From NCBI RefSeq assembly GCF_003399645.1, contig NZ_NBXD01000007.1:248001-312000 (forward strand): a stretch of DNA of 64,000 nucleotides, written 5' to 3'. Position numbers and translations under genes: made by a program. Positions within the stretch are counted from its first letter, which is position 1, and each line of letters opens with the position of its first letter. The notes below the pieces were generated by a model. It saw only the letters and a list, made by a program, of their open reading frames with translations. It was not told the origin of the DNA and did no database searches. This document shows positions 36,702 to 46,257 of this stretch, one piece after another. The stretch is from Subtercola boreus (GTDB lineage: Bacteria > Actinomycetota > Actinomycetes > Actinomycetales > Microbacteriaceae).

Positions 36702-36707
36702 ATCGTA
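36702..36707 (-). promoter_or_regulatory. -10 element TACGAT, leaderless promoter of tetR
   Basis: On the minus strand TACGAT ends 6 nt before ATG 36695. Confidence 0.55.
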
Positions 36708-36749
36708 CCCAGCGCGCCAGAGGGGAACCGCGAGCATCCGAAGTCCCGC

Positions 36750-36778
36750 TTGCCACTGTACCGGCTGGACGGTATACT
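36750..36778 (+). promoter_or_regulatory. MFS promoter TTGCCA-N17-TATACT with embedded TetR operator
   Basis: The -35 TTGCCA (36750-36755) and -10 TATACT (36773-36778) have the ideal 17-nt spacer. Between and over them lies an inverted repeat, GTACCG-N6-CGGTATAC (36758-36776), whose core TACCG/CGGTA is perfect. A repressor bound here would block RNA polymerase directly. Confidence 0.75.
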
Positions 36779-36826
36779 GGATCTGCGACATCACCATGTC
36801 GAACACGCCTGAACCAGAAACGAATC

Positions 36827-38374
36827 ATGTCCAGCTACACCCGCCCCATCGACCTTCCCTCCCGTGACGCCGGCGCGCCCGACCTGCGCGTCGGCAAGCG
36901 CGGCTGGCTCGCGCTCGCCGTGCTGATGCTCCCGGTGCTTCTCATCTCGGTCGACAACACCGTGCTGAGCTTCGCGCTGCCGGTGATCTCCGAGACGTTG
37001 AAGCCGAGTGCCGCCGCCCAGCTGTGGATCATCGACACTTACCCCCTGGTGCTCGCCGGACTGCTCGTCGCCATGGGCAACCTCGGCGACCGGGTCGGCC
37101 GGCGCAAGCTGCTCATGATCGGTGCGATCGGGTTCGGCGTACTCTCGATCGTCGCGGCCTTCGCGCCGACCGCCGAGGCGCTCATCGTCTGCCGTGGAGC
37201 GCTCGCCTTCTTCGGGGCCATGCTCATGCCTTCGACGCTCTCCCTGTTGCGCAGCATCTTCGCCGACCGCCGGCAGCGTCGCCTCGCCATCGCCATCTGG
37301 TCGGCCGGATTCGCGGCCGGCGCCGCTCTCGGCCCGATCGTGGGCGGGCTGCTGCTGCAGCACTTCTGGTGGGGGAGCGTCTTCCTGATCGCCGTTCCGG
37401 TGCTGATACCGCTGCTGATTCTGGGGCCGTTCCTCATCCCCGAGTCGAAAGACCCGAACCCGGGCCGGTTCGACTACGTCAGCATCGGCCTGTCGATGGT
37501 CATGCTGGTTCCGGTGGTGTTCGCCATCAAGTCGGTCGCCACCGAGGGCGCTTCATGGGCCGATCTCGGTCTGCTCGCGCTGAGCGTCGCCGCGGGCATC
37601 CTGTTCGTTCGTCGCCAGCTGGCCTCGCCGAACCCGATGCTCGACATGCGGTTGTTCCGGGTTGGCGCCTTCAGCGGCGCCGTGCTCGTGAACCTGCTGA
37701 GCGTGGTCTCGCTGGTCGGCTTTCTGTTCTTCGTCTCGCAGCACCTCCAGCTGGTGCTGGCCCTGCAGCCGATGGATGCCGCACTCGCCCTGGTACCGGG
37801 CCTGATCGTGATGGTCGTGGCCGGCCTCGCTGTCGTGCCGCTCGTTCGCTCGGTGCGCCCGAACGTGGTGGTGGCCGGCGGGCTGGTGCTGTCGGCGGTC
37901 GCCTACGTCATCGTCATGCTGACGGGGCAGAGTGCGACGGCGCTGACGCTCTCCATCGCTTTCGTGGTGCTCGCGATCGGCATCGGTGCCGCCGAGACCA
38001 TCTCGAACGACCTCATCATCTCGGTGGTTCCGGAGCACAAAGCGGGCGCGGCTTCGGCCGTGTCTGAGACGGCCTACGAGCTCGGGGCGGTGCTCGGCAC
38101 CGCCGTGCTGGGGAGCATCCTGACCGCCTTCTACCGGTCGAGCCTGACGCTGCCCGTCGGTTTGACCGAGACGCAGGCGACCGCTGCGACAGAGACCCTC
38201 GGCGGGGCGGTGAGCGTGGCCGGCGAACTGCCGTGGAGCCTCGGCCAGGCACTGCTGCGCTCGGCGCGCGAGGCGTTCGACAGCGGGGTGGTCGTGACGT
38301 CGGGAATCGGTGCGGTGCTGATGGTGGCGGCGACCGTGCTGGCACTGGTCACCCTGCGGAAGGCCCGCGGCTAG
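36827..38374 (+). CDS. MFS transporter, DHA2 (14-TM) drug/H+ antiporter type
   Basis: A 515-residue membrane exporter resembling QacA/SmvA/LfrA. Motif D1 is at LISVDNTVLSFALPVI, motif A at GNLGDRVGRRKLLMIG and motif C-like glycines at AGAALGPIVGG. About 14 TM segments fit the length. It probably exports cationic or amphipathic compounds by proton antiport. It is controlled by the divergent TetR through the operator at 36758. No strong ribosome site is seen, and the leader is about 40 nt. Confidence 0.93.
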   Translation: MSSYTRPIDLPSRDAGAPDLRVGKRGWLALAVLMLPVLLISVDNTVLSFALPVISETLKPSAAAQLWIIDTYPLVLAGLLVAMGNLGDRVGRRKLLMIGAIGFGVLSIVAAFAPTAEALIVCRGALAFFGAMLMPSTLSLLRSIFADRRQRRLAIAIWSAGFAAGAALGPIVGGLLLQHFWWGSVFLIAVPVLIPLLILGPFLIPESKDPNPGRFDYVSIGLSMVMLVPVVFAIKSVATEGASWADLGLLALSVAAGILFVRRQLASPNPMLDMRLFRVGAFSGAVLVNLLSVVSLVGFLFFVSQHLQLVLALQPMDAALALVPGLIVMVVAGLAVVPLVRSVRPNVVVAGGLVLSAVAYVIVMLTGQSATALTLSIAFVVLAIGIGAAETISNDLIISVVPEHKAGAASAVSETAYELGAVLGTAVLGSILTAFYRSSLTLPVGLTETQATAATETLGGAVSVAGELPWSLGQALLRSAREAFDSGVVVTSGIGAVLMVAATVLALVTLRKARG

Positions 38375-38425
38375 CCGTCGGTTGTACGCTGGAGGCACCT
38401 GTCCCGATCCCGTGCTGGAGCCGCC

Positions 38426-39532
38426 ATGTCTCGCCGTCTACGTCTCGCCGTCATTCCCGGAGACGGGATCGGCCCCGAGGTCGTCGCCGAGGCTCTCAAG
38501 GTGCTCGATGCGGTCGCACCCGGCGCCGACCTGACCGTCGAGAAGACGTCGTTCGAACTGGGTGCGGCCCGATTCCTTGCCACCGGTGATGTTCTGACCG
38601 ACGATGACCTTGCATCCATCGCCCCGCACGACGCGATTCTGCTCGGGGCGGTCGGCGGTGTGCCCGGCGACCCGCGCCTGAAAGACGCGAACATCGAGCG
38701 CGGGCTGCTGCTCAAGCTGCGCTTCGCGCTCGACCACTACGTGAACCTGCGGCCGACCACGATCTTCCCCGGTGTCACCAGCCCGCTCTCGAACCCGGGC
38801 GAGGTCGACTTCGTCGTCGTGCGCGAGGGTACCGAGGGGCCGTACGTGGGCAACGGAGGCGCGATCCGCGTCGGAACCCCGCACGAGATCGCGAACGAAG
38901 TGTCGGTCAACACGGCTTTCGGCGTCGAACGTGTCGTGCGGTTCGCGTTCGAGCTGGCGAACAGCAGGCCGCGCAGGAAGTTGACGCTCGTACACAAGAA
39001 CAACGTTCTGGTCTTCAGCGGCAATCTCTGGATGCGCACGGTCACCGCCGTCGCCACCGAGTTCCCCGACGTGGCAGTCGACTACCTGCACGTCGACGCC
39101 GCCACGATCTTCTTCGTCACGAACCCTGCTAGATTCGACACCATCGTCACGGACAACCTCTTCGGCGACATCCTGACCGATCTGGCCGGCGCAATCAGCG
39201 GCGGCATCGGCCTGGCCTCCTCGGGCAACATCAACCCGACGGGCGCCTTCCCCAGCATGTTCGAGCCGGTTCACGGTTCCGCTCCCGACATCGCAGGCCA
39301 GCAGATCGCCGACCCGACGGCCGCGATCCTCTCCGTCGCCCTCCTCCTCGACCAGCAGGGCCTGCCCGAGGCGGCGACGAAGATCCGCACCGCCGTCACC
39401 AGCGATCTCGCCGGCCGCATCCCCACACGTGGCACCGCCGCTCCCTCCCGCACGACCGCCGAGGTTGGCGACGCGGTCGTCGCCCTGCTCGCATCCGACC
39501 CCGTTCTCCAAGAGACAGAGACACCCTCATGA
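38426..39532 (+). CDS. leuB: 3-isopropylmalate dehydrogenase
   Basis: A 368-residue NAD-dependent beta-decarboxylating dehydrogenase, the third step of leucine synthesis. It has [17 protein letters not shown] at the N terminus, [14 protein letters not shown] and the metal/substrate region [20 protein letters not shown], with GSAPDIAG near the C terminus. It overlaps ilvE by 4 bp (ATGA), so the last two steps of leucine synthesis are coupled. Confidence 0.96.
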   Translation: MSRRLRLAVIPGDGIGPEVVAEALKVLDAVAPGADLTVEKTSFELGAARFLATGDVLTDDDLASIAPHDAILLGAVGGVPGDPRLKDANIERGLLLKLRFALDHYVNLRPTTIFPGVTSPLSNPGEVDFVVVREGTEGPYVGNGGAIRVGTPHEIANEVSVNTAFGVERVVRFAFELANSRPRRKLTLVHKNNVLVFSGNLWMRTVTAVATEFPDVAVDYLHVDAATIFFVTNPARFDTIVTDNLFGDILTDLAGAISGGIGLASSGNINPTGAFPSMFEPVHGSAPDIAGQQIADPTAAILSVALLLDQQGLPEAATKIRTAVTSDLAGRIPTRGTAAPSRTTAEVGDAVVALLASDPVLQETETPS

Positions 39533-40638
39533 CCCTCACGACACCCACCGCGTTCCCCCTCTCGTTCGCCCTCACGCCGTCGACGGATGCCCGTGCCGAG
39601 GCCGAGCGCGAAGCGATCCTCGCCGATCCGGGCTTCGGTAAGCACTTCACCGACCACATGGTCTCCATCGAATGGACTCTCGACGGGGGCTGGCACGATG
39701 CCAACGTGCTGCCCTACGGTCCGCTCTCGCTCGACCCCGCAGCATCCGTTCTGCACTATGCGCAGGAGATCTTCGAGGGGCTGAAGGCGTACCGGCACGC
39801 CGACGGCTCGATCCACAGCTTCCGGCCCGAGGCGAACGCGGCCCGGCTGCAGCGCTCAGCGAGGCGGCTCGCCCTGCCCGAACTCTCGACCGAGGACTTC
39901 GTCGAGTCGCTCAGACAGCTCGTCTCGGTCGACGCGCAGTGGGTTCCGGATGCCGCGGAGACCAGTCTGTACATCAGGCCGTTCATGATCGCCACCGAGA
40001 GCTTCCTCGGGGTGCGTTCGGCGCAGAAGGTCGGCTACTACGTCATCGCGTCGCCCGCTGGAGCATACTTCGCGAACGGCGTCTCGCCCGTGAACATCTG
40101 GCTGTCGACCGACTACAACCGTGCGGGCCGCGGCGGCATGGGCGCCGCGAAGACCGGTGGCAACTACGCGTCATCGCTGTTGCCGCAGGAGCTGGCGTAC
40201 GAGAAGGGCTGCGCGCAGGTGCTCTTCCTCGATGCGCAGGAGGGAAAGTACCTCGAGGAGCTCGGAGGGATGAACCTGTTCCTGGTCTACAGGGACGGCA
40301 CGCTGGTCACGCCCGAGTCCGACAGCATCCTCGCCGGCATCACGCGGGACAGCATCATGACGCTGGCGCGCGACCGCGGGCACGACGTGCAGATTCGCAA
40401 GGTCTCGATCGACGAATGGAAGGCCGGCGCGGCATCCGGTGACATCGTCGAGGTGTTCGCCTGCGGAACTGCCGCGGTCATCACGCCGGTGGCGCAGCTG
40501 CTCGCAGACGACTTCGCGCTGGGCGACGCGGGTGCGCCCGCGGGCGAGCTGACGATGTCGCTCCGGCAGGAGCTGACCGACATCCAGTACGGCCGGGTGG
40601 CCGACCGGCACGGCTGGCTGACGCGGCTCGACGCGTAG
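39529..40638 (+). CDS. ilvE: Branched-chain amino acid aminotransferase
   Basis: A 369-residue class IV PLP enzyme making leucine, isoleucine and valine from their 2-oxo acids with glutamate. The PLP-binding Lys208 lies in [14 protein letters not shown], with [12 protein letters not shown] and [10 protein letters not shown] also typical. Its start overlaps the leuB stop. The length matches actinobacterial BCATs. Confidence 0.96.
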   Translation: MTLTTPTAFPLSFALTPSTDARAEAEREAILADPGFGKHFTDHMVSIEWTLDGGWHDANVLPYGPLSLDPAASVLHYAQEIFEGLKAYRHADGSIHSFRPEANAARLQRSARRLALPELSTEDFVESLRQLVSVDAQWVPDAAETSLYIRPFMIATESFLGVRSAQKVGYYVIASPAGAYFANGVSPVNIWLSTDYNRAGRGGMGAAKTGGNYASSLLPQELAYEKGCAQVLFLDAQEGKYLEELGGMNLFLVYRDGTLVTPESDSILAGITRDSIMTLARDRGHDVQIRKVSIDEWKAGAASGDIVEVFACGTAAVITPVAQLLADDFALGDAGAPAGELTMSLRQELTDIQYGRVADRHGWLTRLDA

Positions 40639-40682
40639 GGGGCGTCGCGGGGCGCGGCAGCGGGCTCCGGATGCCGCGGCGG

Positions 40683-40688
40683 TAGTGT
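40683..40688 (+). promoter_or_regulatory. -10 element TAGTGT, leaderless promoter of the FAH-family gene
   Basis: TAGTGT ends 6 nt before GTG 40695. Confidence 0.5.
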
Positions 40689-40694
40689 TGGAGC

Positions 40695-41453
40695 GTGAGA
40701 ATCGCACGCTTCAGCACAGGCGCAGACCCCCAGTACGGAATCATCGACGGCGACGATCTGGTGGTACTGCAGGGCGACCCCATGTTCCAGGGCTTCATCA
40801 CGACCGAGGAGCGTGTTCCGCTCGCCTCGGCGAAGCTGTTGGCCCCGGTCATCCCGCGTTCCAAGGTCGTGGCGGTCGGCAAGAACTATGCCGACCATGC
40901 CGCCGAGATGGGCGGGGTCGTGCCCGAGCGGCCACTGCTCTTCCTGAAGCCGAACACGTCGGTGGTCGGGCCGGGCGACACGATCGTGCTGCCGCCTGAC
41001 AGCCAGCGGGTCGAGCATGAGGCGGAGCTGGCGATCGTGATCGGCAGCTTGGCCAAGAACGTTCGGGCAGAAGATTACGCCGAGGTGGTCTTCGGCTACA
41101 CGATCGCGAACGATGTGACCGCGCGAGACCTGCAGGCGCTCGACGGGCAGTGGGCCAGGGCGAAGGGGTTCGACACGTTCTGCCCGCTCGGACCCTTCAT
41201 CGAGACCGAATTCGACGTAAGCGACGCGCTCATCGAAGCTCGCGTCGACGGAGTGCTCAAGCAGCACGGCAACCTGTCGGACATGATCTTCGGCGTTCCC
41301 GAGATCGTGGCCTACGCCTCGCGGGCGTTCACGCTGCTGCCGGGCGACGTCATCCTGACCGGTACGCCGGCCGGGGTGGGGCCGTTCACCAGCGGCCAGA
41401 CGGTGGAGGTTTCGATCGCGGGCCTCGGCACGCTCACGAACGTCGCGCGCTGA
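40695..41453 (+). CDS. Fumarylacetoacetate hydrolase-family protein
   Basis: A 252-residue FAH-superfamily enzyme. Metal ligands are expected in VEHEAELAIVIG and around the Asp of ANDVTARDLQ. The core KVVAVGKNYADHAAEMGG and TGTPAGVGP is typical. Members hydrolyse or decarboxylate acylpyruvates; some are oxaloacetate tautomerases or decarboxylases. The same gene sits between ilvE and gltX in several Microbacteriaceae as I recall, so a housekeeping metabolite-repair role is more likely than aromatic catabolism. Confidence 0.85.
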   Translation: MRIARFSTGADPQYGIIDGDDLVVLQGDPMFQGFITTEERVPLASAKLLAPVIPRSKVVAVGKNYADHAAEMGGVVPERPLLFLKPNTSVVGPGDTIVLPPDSQRVEHEAELAIVIGSLAKNVRAEDYAEVVFGYTIANDVTARDLQALDGQWARAKGFDTFCPLGPFIETEFDVSDALIEARVDGVLKQHGNLSDMIFGVPEIVAYASRAFTLLPGDVILTGTPAGVGPFTSGQTVEVSIAGLGTLTNVAR

Positions 41454-41487
41454 CCCCACCCCCCCCTCGGTGGAGGGTTCCGCCGGT

Positions 41488-41533
41488 GTTTGTCCCTTTC
41501 GCGGGTGCGCGCGCAGGCGCGGAACGGACAAAC
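41488..41533. repeat. Inverted repeat GTTTGTCC/GGACAAAC (family copy D)
   Basis: Perfect 8-bp arms at 41488-41495 and 41526-41533; including six of the next eight positions the arms agree at 14 of 16. It lies between two convergent genes. No T-run follows, so it is not a classic terminator. Confidence 0.55.
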
Positions 41534-41606
41534 GGGCGTGGAACGCGCTGGCCGGGCGGGTGGGCGGGCGGGTGGGTGGGCGGGTGGGCGGGCAGGCTGG
41601 TGGGTG

Positions 41607-41984
41607 CTACTCCTGGATGACTGCGAGGACGTTGCCGGCCGGGTCGCGGAACCAGGCGATGTCCGGGCCGTTGCCACGCATGATGCCCTTCTCGTCGACG
41701 GGCATCTGGCCGCCGGCGTAGATGTTGGTGTCGACGCCGCGGCTCCGCAGATCATCCACTGCAGCATCGATGTCGGCGACCGGAAAGTTCAGCATCGTGT
41801 AAGAGGCCGGTTCGTGGTTCGGCTTCGGGTAGGCGAGCACGGTGCCACCGCTCGGCAGGTGCAGCTCGATGAAGCCCATTGAGTTGTCGGTCACCGACAG
41901 TCCGAGGGTCTCGCCATAGAATTGGCGTGCTGCGGCGATGTCATTGACAGAGAATCCGCTGAAGGCACCTTGCGTACTGAACAT
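41607..41984 (-). CDS. VOC-family (glyoxalase/bleomycin-resistance) protein
   Basis: A 125-residue single vicinal-oxygen-chelate module with two beta-alpha-beta-beta-beta repeats: GFSVNDIAAARQFYGETLGLSV at the front and AWFRDPAGNVLAVIQE at the end. Such proteins bind a metal and act as lyases, isomerases or antibiotic-binding proteins. The substrate is unknown. It is divergent from a TetR gene and shares its operator region, so it is likely induced by the TetR ligand. A GGGAGCAAA leader precedes the ATG. Confidence 0.85.
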   Translation of the reverse strand: MFSTQGAFSGFSVNDIAAARQFYGETLGLSVTDNSMGFIELHLPSGGTVLAYPKPNHEPASYTMLNFPVADIDAAVDDLRSRGVDTNIYAGGQMPVDEKGIMRGNGPDIAWFRDPAGNVLAVIQE

Positions 41985-42043
41985 TTTGCTCCCTGTGAGT
42001 TCACGTTTGTGTCACGCTCGACCGCTTCGTCGCACGCGCCCCA

Positions 42044-42061
42044 TGTATACAATGTCTACAA
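42044..42061. promoter_or_regulatory. Candidate TetR operator, direct repeat TGTMTACAA x2
   Basis: TGTATACAA is followed immediately by TGTCTACAA. It lies between the VOC gene and the TetR gene, and TATAC/TACAAT elements could be -10 boxes for either direction. Confidence 0.5.
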
Positions 42062-42109
42062 TCACACGCCAGAGGCGTGATGTCCAGTCCTCCACAGGGA
42101 GATCACGCA

Positions 42110-42862
42110 GTGAGCGGTGAACGAAAGCCGGGGGCCCAGACCTCGACCGGTGCGTCCGTCCCTCTGGCAGGGCGCGGGACCTACCGGCACGGTGATCTGC
42201 GCGAGGCGCTCCTCACGGCCGGCGTCGAGATGGCGCGGCATGGCGGGCCGGATGCCGTCGTGCTCCGCGAGGCCACCCGCCGGGCCGGGGTCACGCCGAA
42301 CGCGGCCTACCGGCACTTCGCCGACCGTGGTGCGCTGCTGCGGGCGGTGTCAGACGTGGCGCAGGGGCTCGCGGCGGACGCGATGGAGCGCGAGGTCGAG
42401 GCTGCTGCAGCTCGAAGTGCCGGTGCTGGGAGTGCCGCTGAGGGGCGTGCCGGGGGTGCTTTCGCGGGTGCTTCTCCCGGCGGCACGACAGTCGACGGTG
42501 CTGATGAGGCGCGGCTGATGCTGCGGGCGGTCGGCACCGGGTACCTCGGGTTCGCGCGCGACGAGCCGGGGCTGTTCCGTGCGGCGTTCTCGGTTCCCGA
42601 CCACCTGGACAACAGTGGTGACGGGGCGAAGGCCGGTGCGGGTGGGCGCACCCCGTTCCAGATTCTCGGGGCGGCGCTCGACCTGTGGGCCGCCGCCGGC
42701 ATCCTGCCCCCGGAACGTCGCGCGAACGCCGAGCTGTTCGCATGGTCAGCAGTTCACGGGCTCGGGATGCTCGTGATCGACGGTCCGCTGCGCGGACTCA
42801 ACGCCCAGATGGTCGATGGCGCCACCGTTCGGGTGCTCGACATGGTCGAGCGCGGGCTCTAG
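42110..42862 (+). CDS. TetR-family regulator with WHG-type C-terminal domain
   Basis: This 250-residue regulator has a helix-turn-helix region (about 30-75; TYRHGDLREALLTAGVEMAR, then RRAGVTPNAAYRHFADRGAL). The C-terminal domain contains AWSAVHGLGML, typical of TetR proteins with a WHG domain. A Gly/Ala-rich loop (about 105-138) is inserted between them. GTG 42110 is chosen because GGGAG lies 8 nt upstream. It probably controls the divergent VOC gene and itself. Confidence 0.87.
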   Translation: MSGERKPGAQTSTGASVPLAGRGTYRHGDLREALLTAGVEMARHGGPDAVVLREATRRAGVTPNAAYRHFADRGALLRAVSDVAQGLAADAMEREVEAAAARSAGAGSAAEGRAGGAFAGASPGGTTVDGADEARLMLRAVGTGYLGFARDEPGLFRAAFSVPDHLDNSGDGAKAGAGGRTPFQILGAALDLWAAAGILPPERRANAELFAWSAVHGLGMLVIDGPLRGLNAQMVDGATVRVLDMVERGL

Positions 42863-42921
42863 CCGAGCATCCGCCCTCACCGACTGCCGAGCATCCGCCC
42901 TCAGCCCCTGCCGAGCATCCG
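42862..42921. repeat. Three direct repeats of GCCGAGCATCCG, 24 bp apart
   Basis: Copies lie at 42862-42873, 42886-42897 and 42910-42921, just after the TetR stop. The same word is the core of the 55-bp repeat at 33786. Confidence 0.8.
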
Positions 42922-42986
42922 GCACCGCACTCAGCCTGTGGATAACTCGCAGACGTTCAGGCGCCGGGTCGTAGAATTGGGGCAGG

Positions 42987-44588
42987 ATGACGACTACACA
43001 GCTACCCCCCTTCTCGAGCGCCACGGGCGCTGACGTTCGCGTGCGATTCTGCCCGTCGCCAACCGGAACCCCGCACGTCGGGTTGATCCGCACTGCGCTC
43101 TTCAACTGGGCCTATGCCAGGCACAACGGCGGCAAACTGATCTTCCGTATCGAAGACACCGATGCAGCCCGTGACTCCGAGGAGAGCTACGAGCAGCTGC
43201 TCGACGGGCTGCGCTGGCTGCGCATCGACTGGGACGAGGGCATCGACGTCGGTGGCCCGAACGGCCCCTATCGCCAGTCCCAGCGCTCCGACATCTACGT
43301 CGACCTCATCGAGCGACTGACGGCGAGCGGGCACCTCTACGAGAGCTTCTCGACGGCTGACGAGATCGACGAGCGCAACGCCGCGGCCGGTCGTCCGAAG
43401 CAGCTCGGCTACGACAACTTCGACCGCGACCTCACGGCCCTGCAGCGCCAGGCCTTCCGCGATGAGGGGCGCCTGCCCGCCCTCCGCCTGCGCGTGCCCG
43501 ACACCGACCTCAGCTTCGACGACCTCGTGCGCGGCGAGATCACGTTCCCGGCCGGTTCGTTCGTCGACTTCGTTGTCGTGCGCCCGAACGGAGCACCGCT
43601 GTACACCTTCGTGAACCCGGTCGACGACGCCCTCATGGGCATCACGCATGTGCTGCGGGGCGAAGACCTCCTCTCCTCCACACCCCGGCAGATCGCGCTC
43701 TACAGTGCACTGGTCGAGATCGGTGTCACCACGTTCATCCCGCGCTTCGGCCACCTGCCCTACGTCATGGGTGAGGGCAACAAGAAGCTGAGCAAGCGAG
43801 ACCCCGAGGCGAACCTCTTTCACCACCGCGAGAGCGGGTTCATTCCCGAGGGTCTCGTGAACTACCTCGCGCTTCTGGGCTGGTCGCTCACCCACGACAG
43901 AGACGTGTTCTCGATCGAGGAGATGGTCGCGGCGTTCGACGTGGTCGACGTGAATCCCAACCCGGCGCGCTTCGACCTGAAGAAGGCCGTGTCGATCAAT
44001 GGCGACCACATCCGGCTGCTCACCGTCGACGACTTCGCCGCCCGCACGCTTCCGTACCTCGAGGCCGAGGGCGTTCTGACGCTTCCGGCGACGGATGCCC
44101 AGCTCGCCACCCTCGCCGAGGCGGCCCCGCTCGTGCAGGAGCGCATGGCACTGCTCGGCGAGGCGCCGGCGATGCTCGGGTTCCTGTTCCAGACGGCCGA
44201 CGAAGTCGAATACCAGGCGGATGCCCTGGCCACCCTCCCCGACAACACCGGCGTCATCCTGGCGGCGGCCGTAGGCGCGCTCGAACTGGTCGAGCTCCAG
44301 GAGTTCACGCACGAACGCATCAAAGACGACCTCGCAGCGGCGCTGATCGAGGGACTCGGGCTCAAGCCGCGCATCGCCTACGGGCCACTGCGCGTAGCGC
44401 TCTCGGGCCGGAAGGTCTCGCCTCCACTGTTCGAGTCGATGCAGATCCTCGGCAAGGAGGAGACAATCGCTCGCCTTGCTCGGCTGTCCGCGTTGCACGC
44501 GGGTGCTGGTCAGACCGCGGCCGACTCGTCCGTGGGCGCGGACGCGGGCGTGGGTGCGGGCGGCTCGTCCGCGGCTGCCGCCTCCTAG
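42987..44588 (+). CDS. gltX: Glutamyl-tRNA synthetase
   Basis: A 533-residue class I synthetase that charges tRNA-Glu. The HIGH-type motif is HVGL in [19 protein letters not shown], and the KMSKS-type motif is KLSKRD near residue 268. The catalytic core and anticodon-binding domain are complete, ending around ARLSALHAG. The last 30 residues are low-complexity Gly/Ala/Ser and probably disordered. TAGAAT at 42972-42977 is a likely -10 element. tRNA-Gln lies 1.7 kb downstream. Confidence 0.95.
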   Translation: MTTTQLPPFSSATGADVRVRFCPSPTGTPHVGLIRTALFNWAYARHNGGKLIFRIEDTDAARDSEESYEQLLDGLRWLRIDWDEGIDVGGPNGPYRQSQRSDIYVDLIERLTASGHLYESFSTADEIDERNAAAGRPKQLGYDNFDRDLTALQRQAFRDEGRLPALRLRVPDTDLSFDDLVRGEITFPAGSFVDFVVVRPNGAPLYTFVNPVDDALMGITHVLRGEDLLSSTPRQIALYSALVEIGVTTFIPRFGHLPYVMGEGNKKLSKRDPEANLFHHRESGFIPEGLVNYLALLGWSLTHDRDVFSIEEMVAAFDVVDVNPNPARFDLKKAVSINGDHIRLLTVDDFAARTLPYLEAEGVLTLPATDAQLATLAEAAPLVQERMALLGEAPAMLGFLFQTADEVEYQADALATLPDNTGVILAAAVGALELVELQEFTHERIKDDLAAALIEGLGLKPRIAYGPLRVALSGRKVSPPLFESMQILGKEETIARLARLSALHAGAGQTAADSSVGADAGVGAGGSSAAAAS

Positions 44589-44590
44589 CG

Positions 44591-45868
44591 ATGGGCAGGC
44601 TCATCCGGTCTGACGCGGTCGCTGCAGCCGTCGGCGCCATGACGACAGAGGCCCTCGCGGCGGCACGCGCACACGCAGAGGCGTCCGGTGCATCGGCAGC
44701 CGACGGAGGGGTGCCGACCAGCGCAGCGACCTCTGCGGCGCCGGTGGTCACCTTCGGGCCGGCGAAGGGGGCTCGTAGCCGCGGGCCCGCCTCGGGGCTG
44801 CTTCCCGAGCGTGCGTCGGCGGCGCAACCGGGTGGGGCGGAGGGTGGCGAGCCCGATCCCAGAGACGTGTTCGACGTGGTCATCATCGGTGCCGGGCCGG
44901 CGGGGCTCAGCGCGGGGCTCAACCTCGTGCGCGCCCGGCGGAGGGTGCTGATGCTCGACAGCAATCGTCCGCGGCATTCGGCGACCCTCGTGTCCCACGG
45001 CTTCCTGACGCGGGACGGTGTCTCACCGCTGGAACTGCGCCAGCTCGGGCGCGCGGAATTCGAGCGCTACCCCGAGGCGACCTTCCACCAGGCGCTGGTG
45101 ACGGCCATCGACCGCGTCGACGAGCCCGCTCCAGGCGTAGGCGCAGGCGTAGGCGCAGACGCAGACGCAGACGCAGACACACGAGCAGGCGCCGCCCCTC
45201 CACCCCGCACGAGCCCGCTCTTTGTCGTGCGGTCGAAGGGCATCCGTGGGTCGGGTGACCGCATCGCTACGGCGCGCTCCGTGCTGATCGCGACGGGGCT
45301 CACTGAGACGCTGCCGGCGCTGCCGAGCATCCGCACCTACTATGGCACCGACCTGCACAGCTGTGTCGAGTGCGACGGTTACAACAAGTCCGACGCACCG
45401 CTGGCCCTCATCGGCGAGACCGACGACCTCGCCGAGCGCGCGCTGCTGATCACGCAGTGGTCGAACGACCTCATTGTCTTCACGAATGGCGTCGCAGAGC
45501 TCTCCGAGCAGGAGGAGAGTGCCCTGGATGCCCGGGGAATCGGAGTGGAGCGACGCCCGATCGCAGACATCGAGGGCGATCGGGAGGGCATGTCCGGCGT
45601 CTCGCTCGAGGATGGAACGGTCATTCTGAGAAGTGGTGGATTCATCCGCCCGAAGTGGACGCCGGCGCTCGACTACGGCGCCCTGCTCGGGGTGCAGACC
45701 GACGACGACGACCTCTTGGTGACGGATGCCTCGGGCCGCACGACCGTGCCCGGCGTCTTCGCGGCGGGGGATTCGACGCCGCCCGGCGCCCAGCAGCTCG
45801 TGGTCGCGGCGGGGGATGGCGCGCGCGTCGCCTCCACGATCAACCGGCACCTGATCGGCCTGCTCTGA
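44591..45868 (+). CDS. Thioredoxin-reductase-like NAD(P)/FAD oxidoreductase with extra N-terminal region
   Basis: A 425-residue flavoprotein. FAD-binding VVIIGAGPAGLSAG begins near residue 96, the redox motif is CVEC (Cys258, Cys261) followed by DG, and a C-terminal GVFAAGD completes the FAD site. Two features are odd. An Ala/Gly-rich extension of about 90 residues precedes the FAD domain, and a repeat-encoded GVGAGVGADADADADT loop is inserted near residue 185. A later start near 44866 would give a normal-sized reductase. It starts 2 bp after gltX and is likely cotranscribed. The natural electron acceptor is unknown. Confidence 0.8.
   Translation: MGRLIRSDAVAAAVGAMTTEALAAARAHAEASGASAADGGVPTSAATSAAPVVTFGPAKGARSRGPASGLLPERASAAQPGGAEGGEPDPRDVFDVVIIGAGPAGLSAGLNLVRARRRVLMLDSNRPRHSATLVSHGFLTRDGVSPLELRQLGRAEFERYPEATFHQALVTAIDRVDEPAPGVGAGVGADADADADTRAGAAPPPRTSPLFVVRSKGIRGSGDRIATARSVLIATGLTETLPALPSIRTYYGTDLHSCVECDGYNKSDAPLALIGETDDLAERALLITQWSNDLIVFTNGVAELSEQEESALDARGIGVERRPIADIEGDREGMSGVSLEDGTVILRSGGFIRPKWTPALDYGALLGVQTDDDDLLVTDASGRTTVPGVFAAGDSTPPGAQQLVVAAGDGARVASTINRHLIGLL
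45133..45180 (+). repeat. 12-bp/6-bp tandem repeat inside the flavoprotein gene
   Basis: Two copies of AGGCGTAGGCGC are followed by about four AGACGC-type units. All units are multiples of 3 bp, so copy number can change without a frameshift. Confidence 0.75.
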
Positions 45869-45892
45869 CGGGAGCCGTCACGCATGCCGCCA

Positions 45893-45958
45893 GACACGGA
45901 ACGGACATGTTCTCGCGACACCTTCGGCATATCCAGAGGTGATGCCCGAATCCGTGTC
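45893..45958. repeat. Inverted repeat GACACGGA/TCCGTGTC (family copy A)
   Basis: Perfect 8-bp outer arms (45893-45900 and 45951-45958) enclose ACGGACATG and an inner GGCAT/ATGCC pair. Right-arm sequence CGAATCCGTGTCC resembles CGGAATCGTGTCC at 52615-52627. Confidence 0.55.
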
Positions 45959-46229
45959 CGTCGGTGGGTGCCTTGAGCGGGCCAGGCGACGACCTCTCGG
46001 TCTCGATGTCGGGCGGCCCCGACGAAAGGAGGCCGAGCTGACGCGGTACCGGCAGGCGCTGTGGGCGACGGCGGCAGCGTGACGGCGCCGCTGATGGTTG
46101 CGCCGTGGGGCGACCAGTTCGGTGTATGCACCGACCGGTTCGGGGCAACGGGCTCGTGAATACCGACGGAGCGCACCCGTCCTGATAGCCGCGCCCGTGC
46201 GCGCGAGGGTCCGTACGGCGCCGCTGGTT

Positions 46230-46257
46230 TTGGAGCACGGCGAACGTAGGCTAAAGT
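46230..46257 (+). promoter_or_regulatory. Likely tRNA-Gln promoter TTGGAG-N16-TAAAGT
   Basis: The -35 is at 46230-46235 and the -10 TAAAGT at 46252-46257, 32 nt before the tRNA. Confidence 0.5.

Noticed and set aside
40695-41453. First FAH gene as part of the aromatic catabolic cluster
   Set aside because: It lies between ilvE and gltX with its own promoter, 19 kb from the dioxygenase, and lacks the 19-bp motif.
45840-46238. 132-codon minus-strand ORF before tRNA-Gln
   Set aside because: Arg/Pro/Ser-rich, no domain, no start signal, and it overlaps the flavoprotein stop region.
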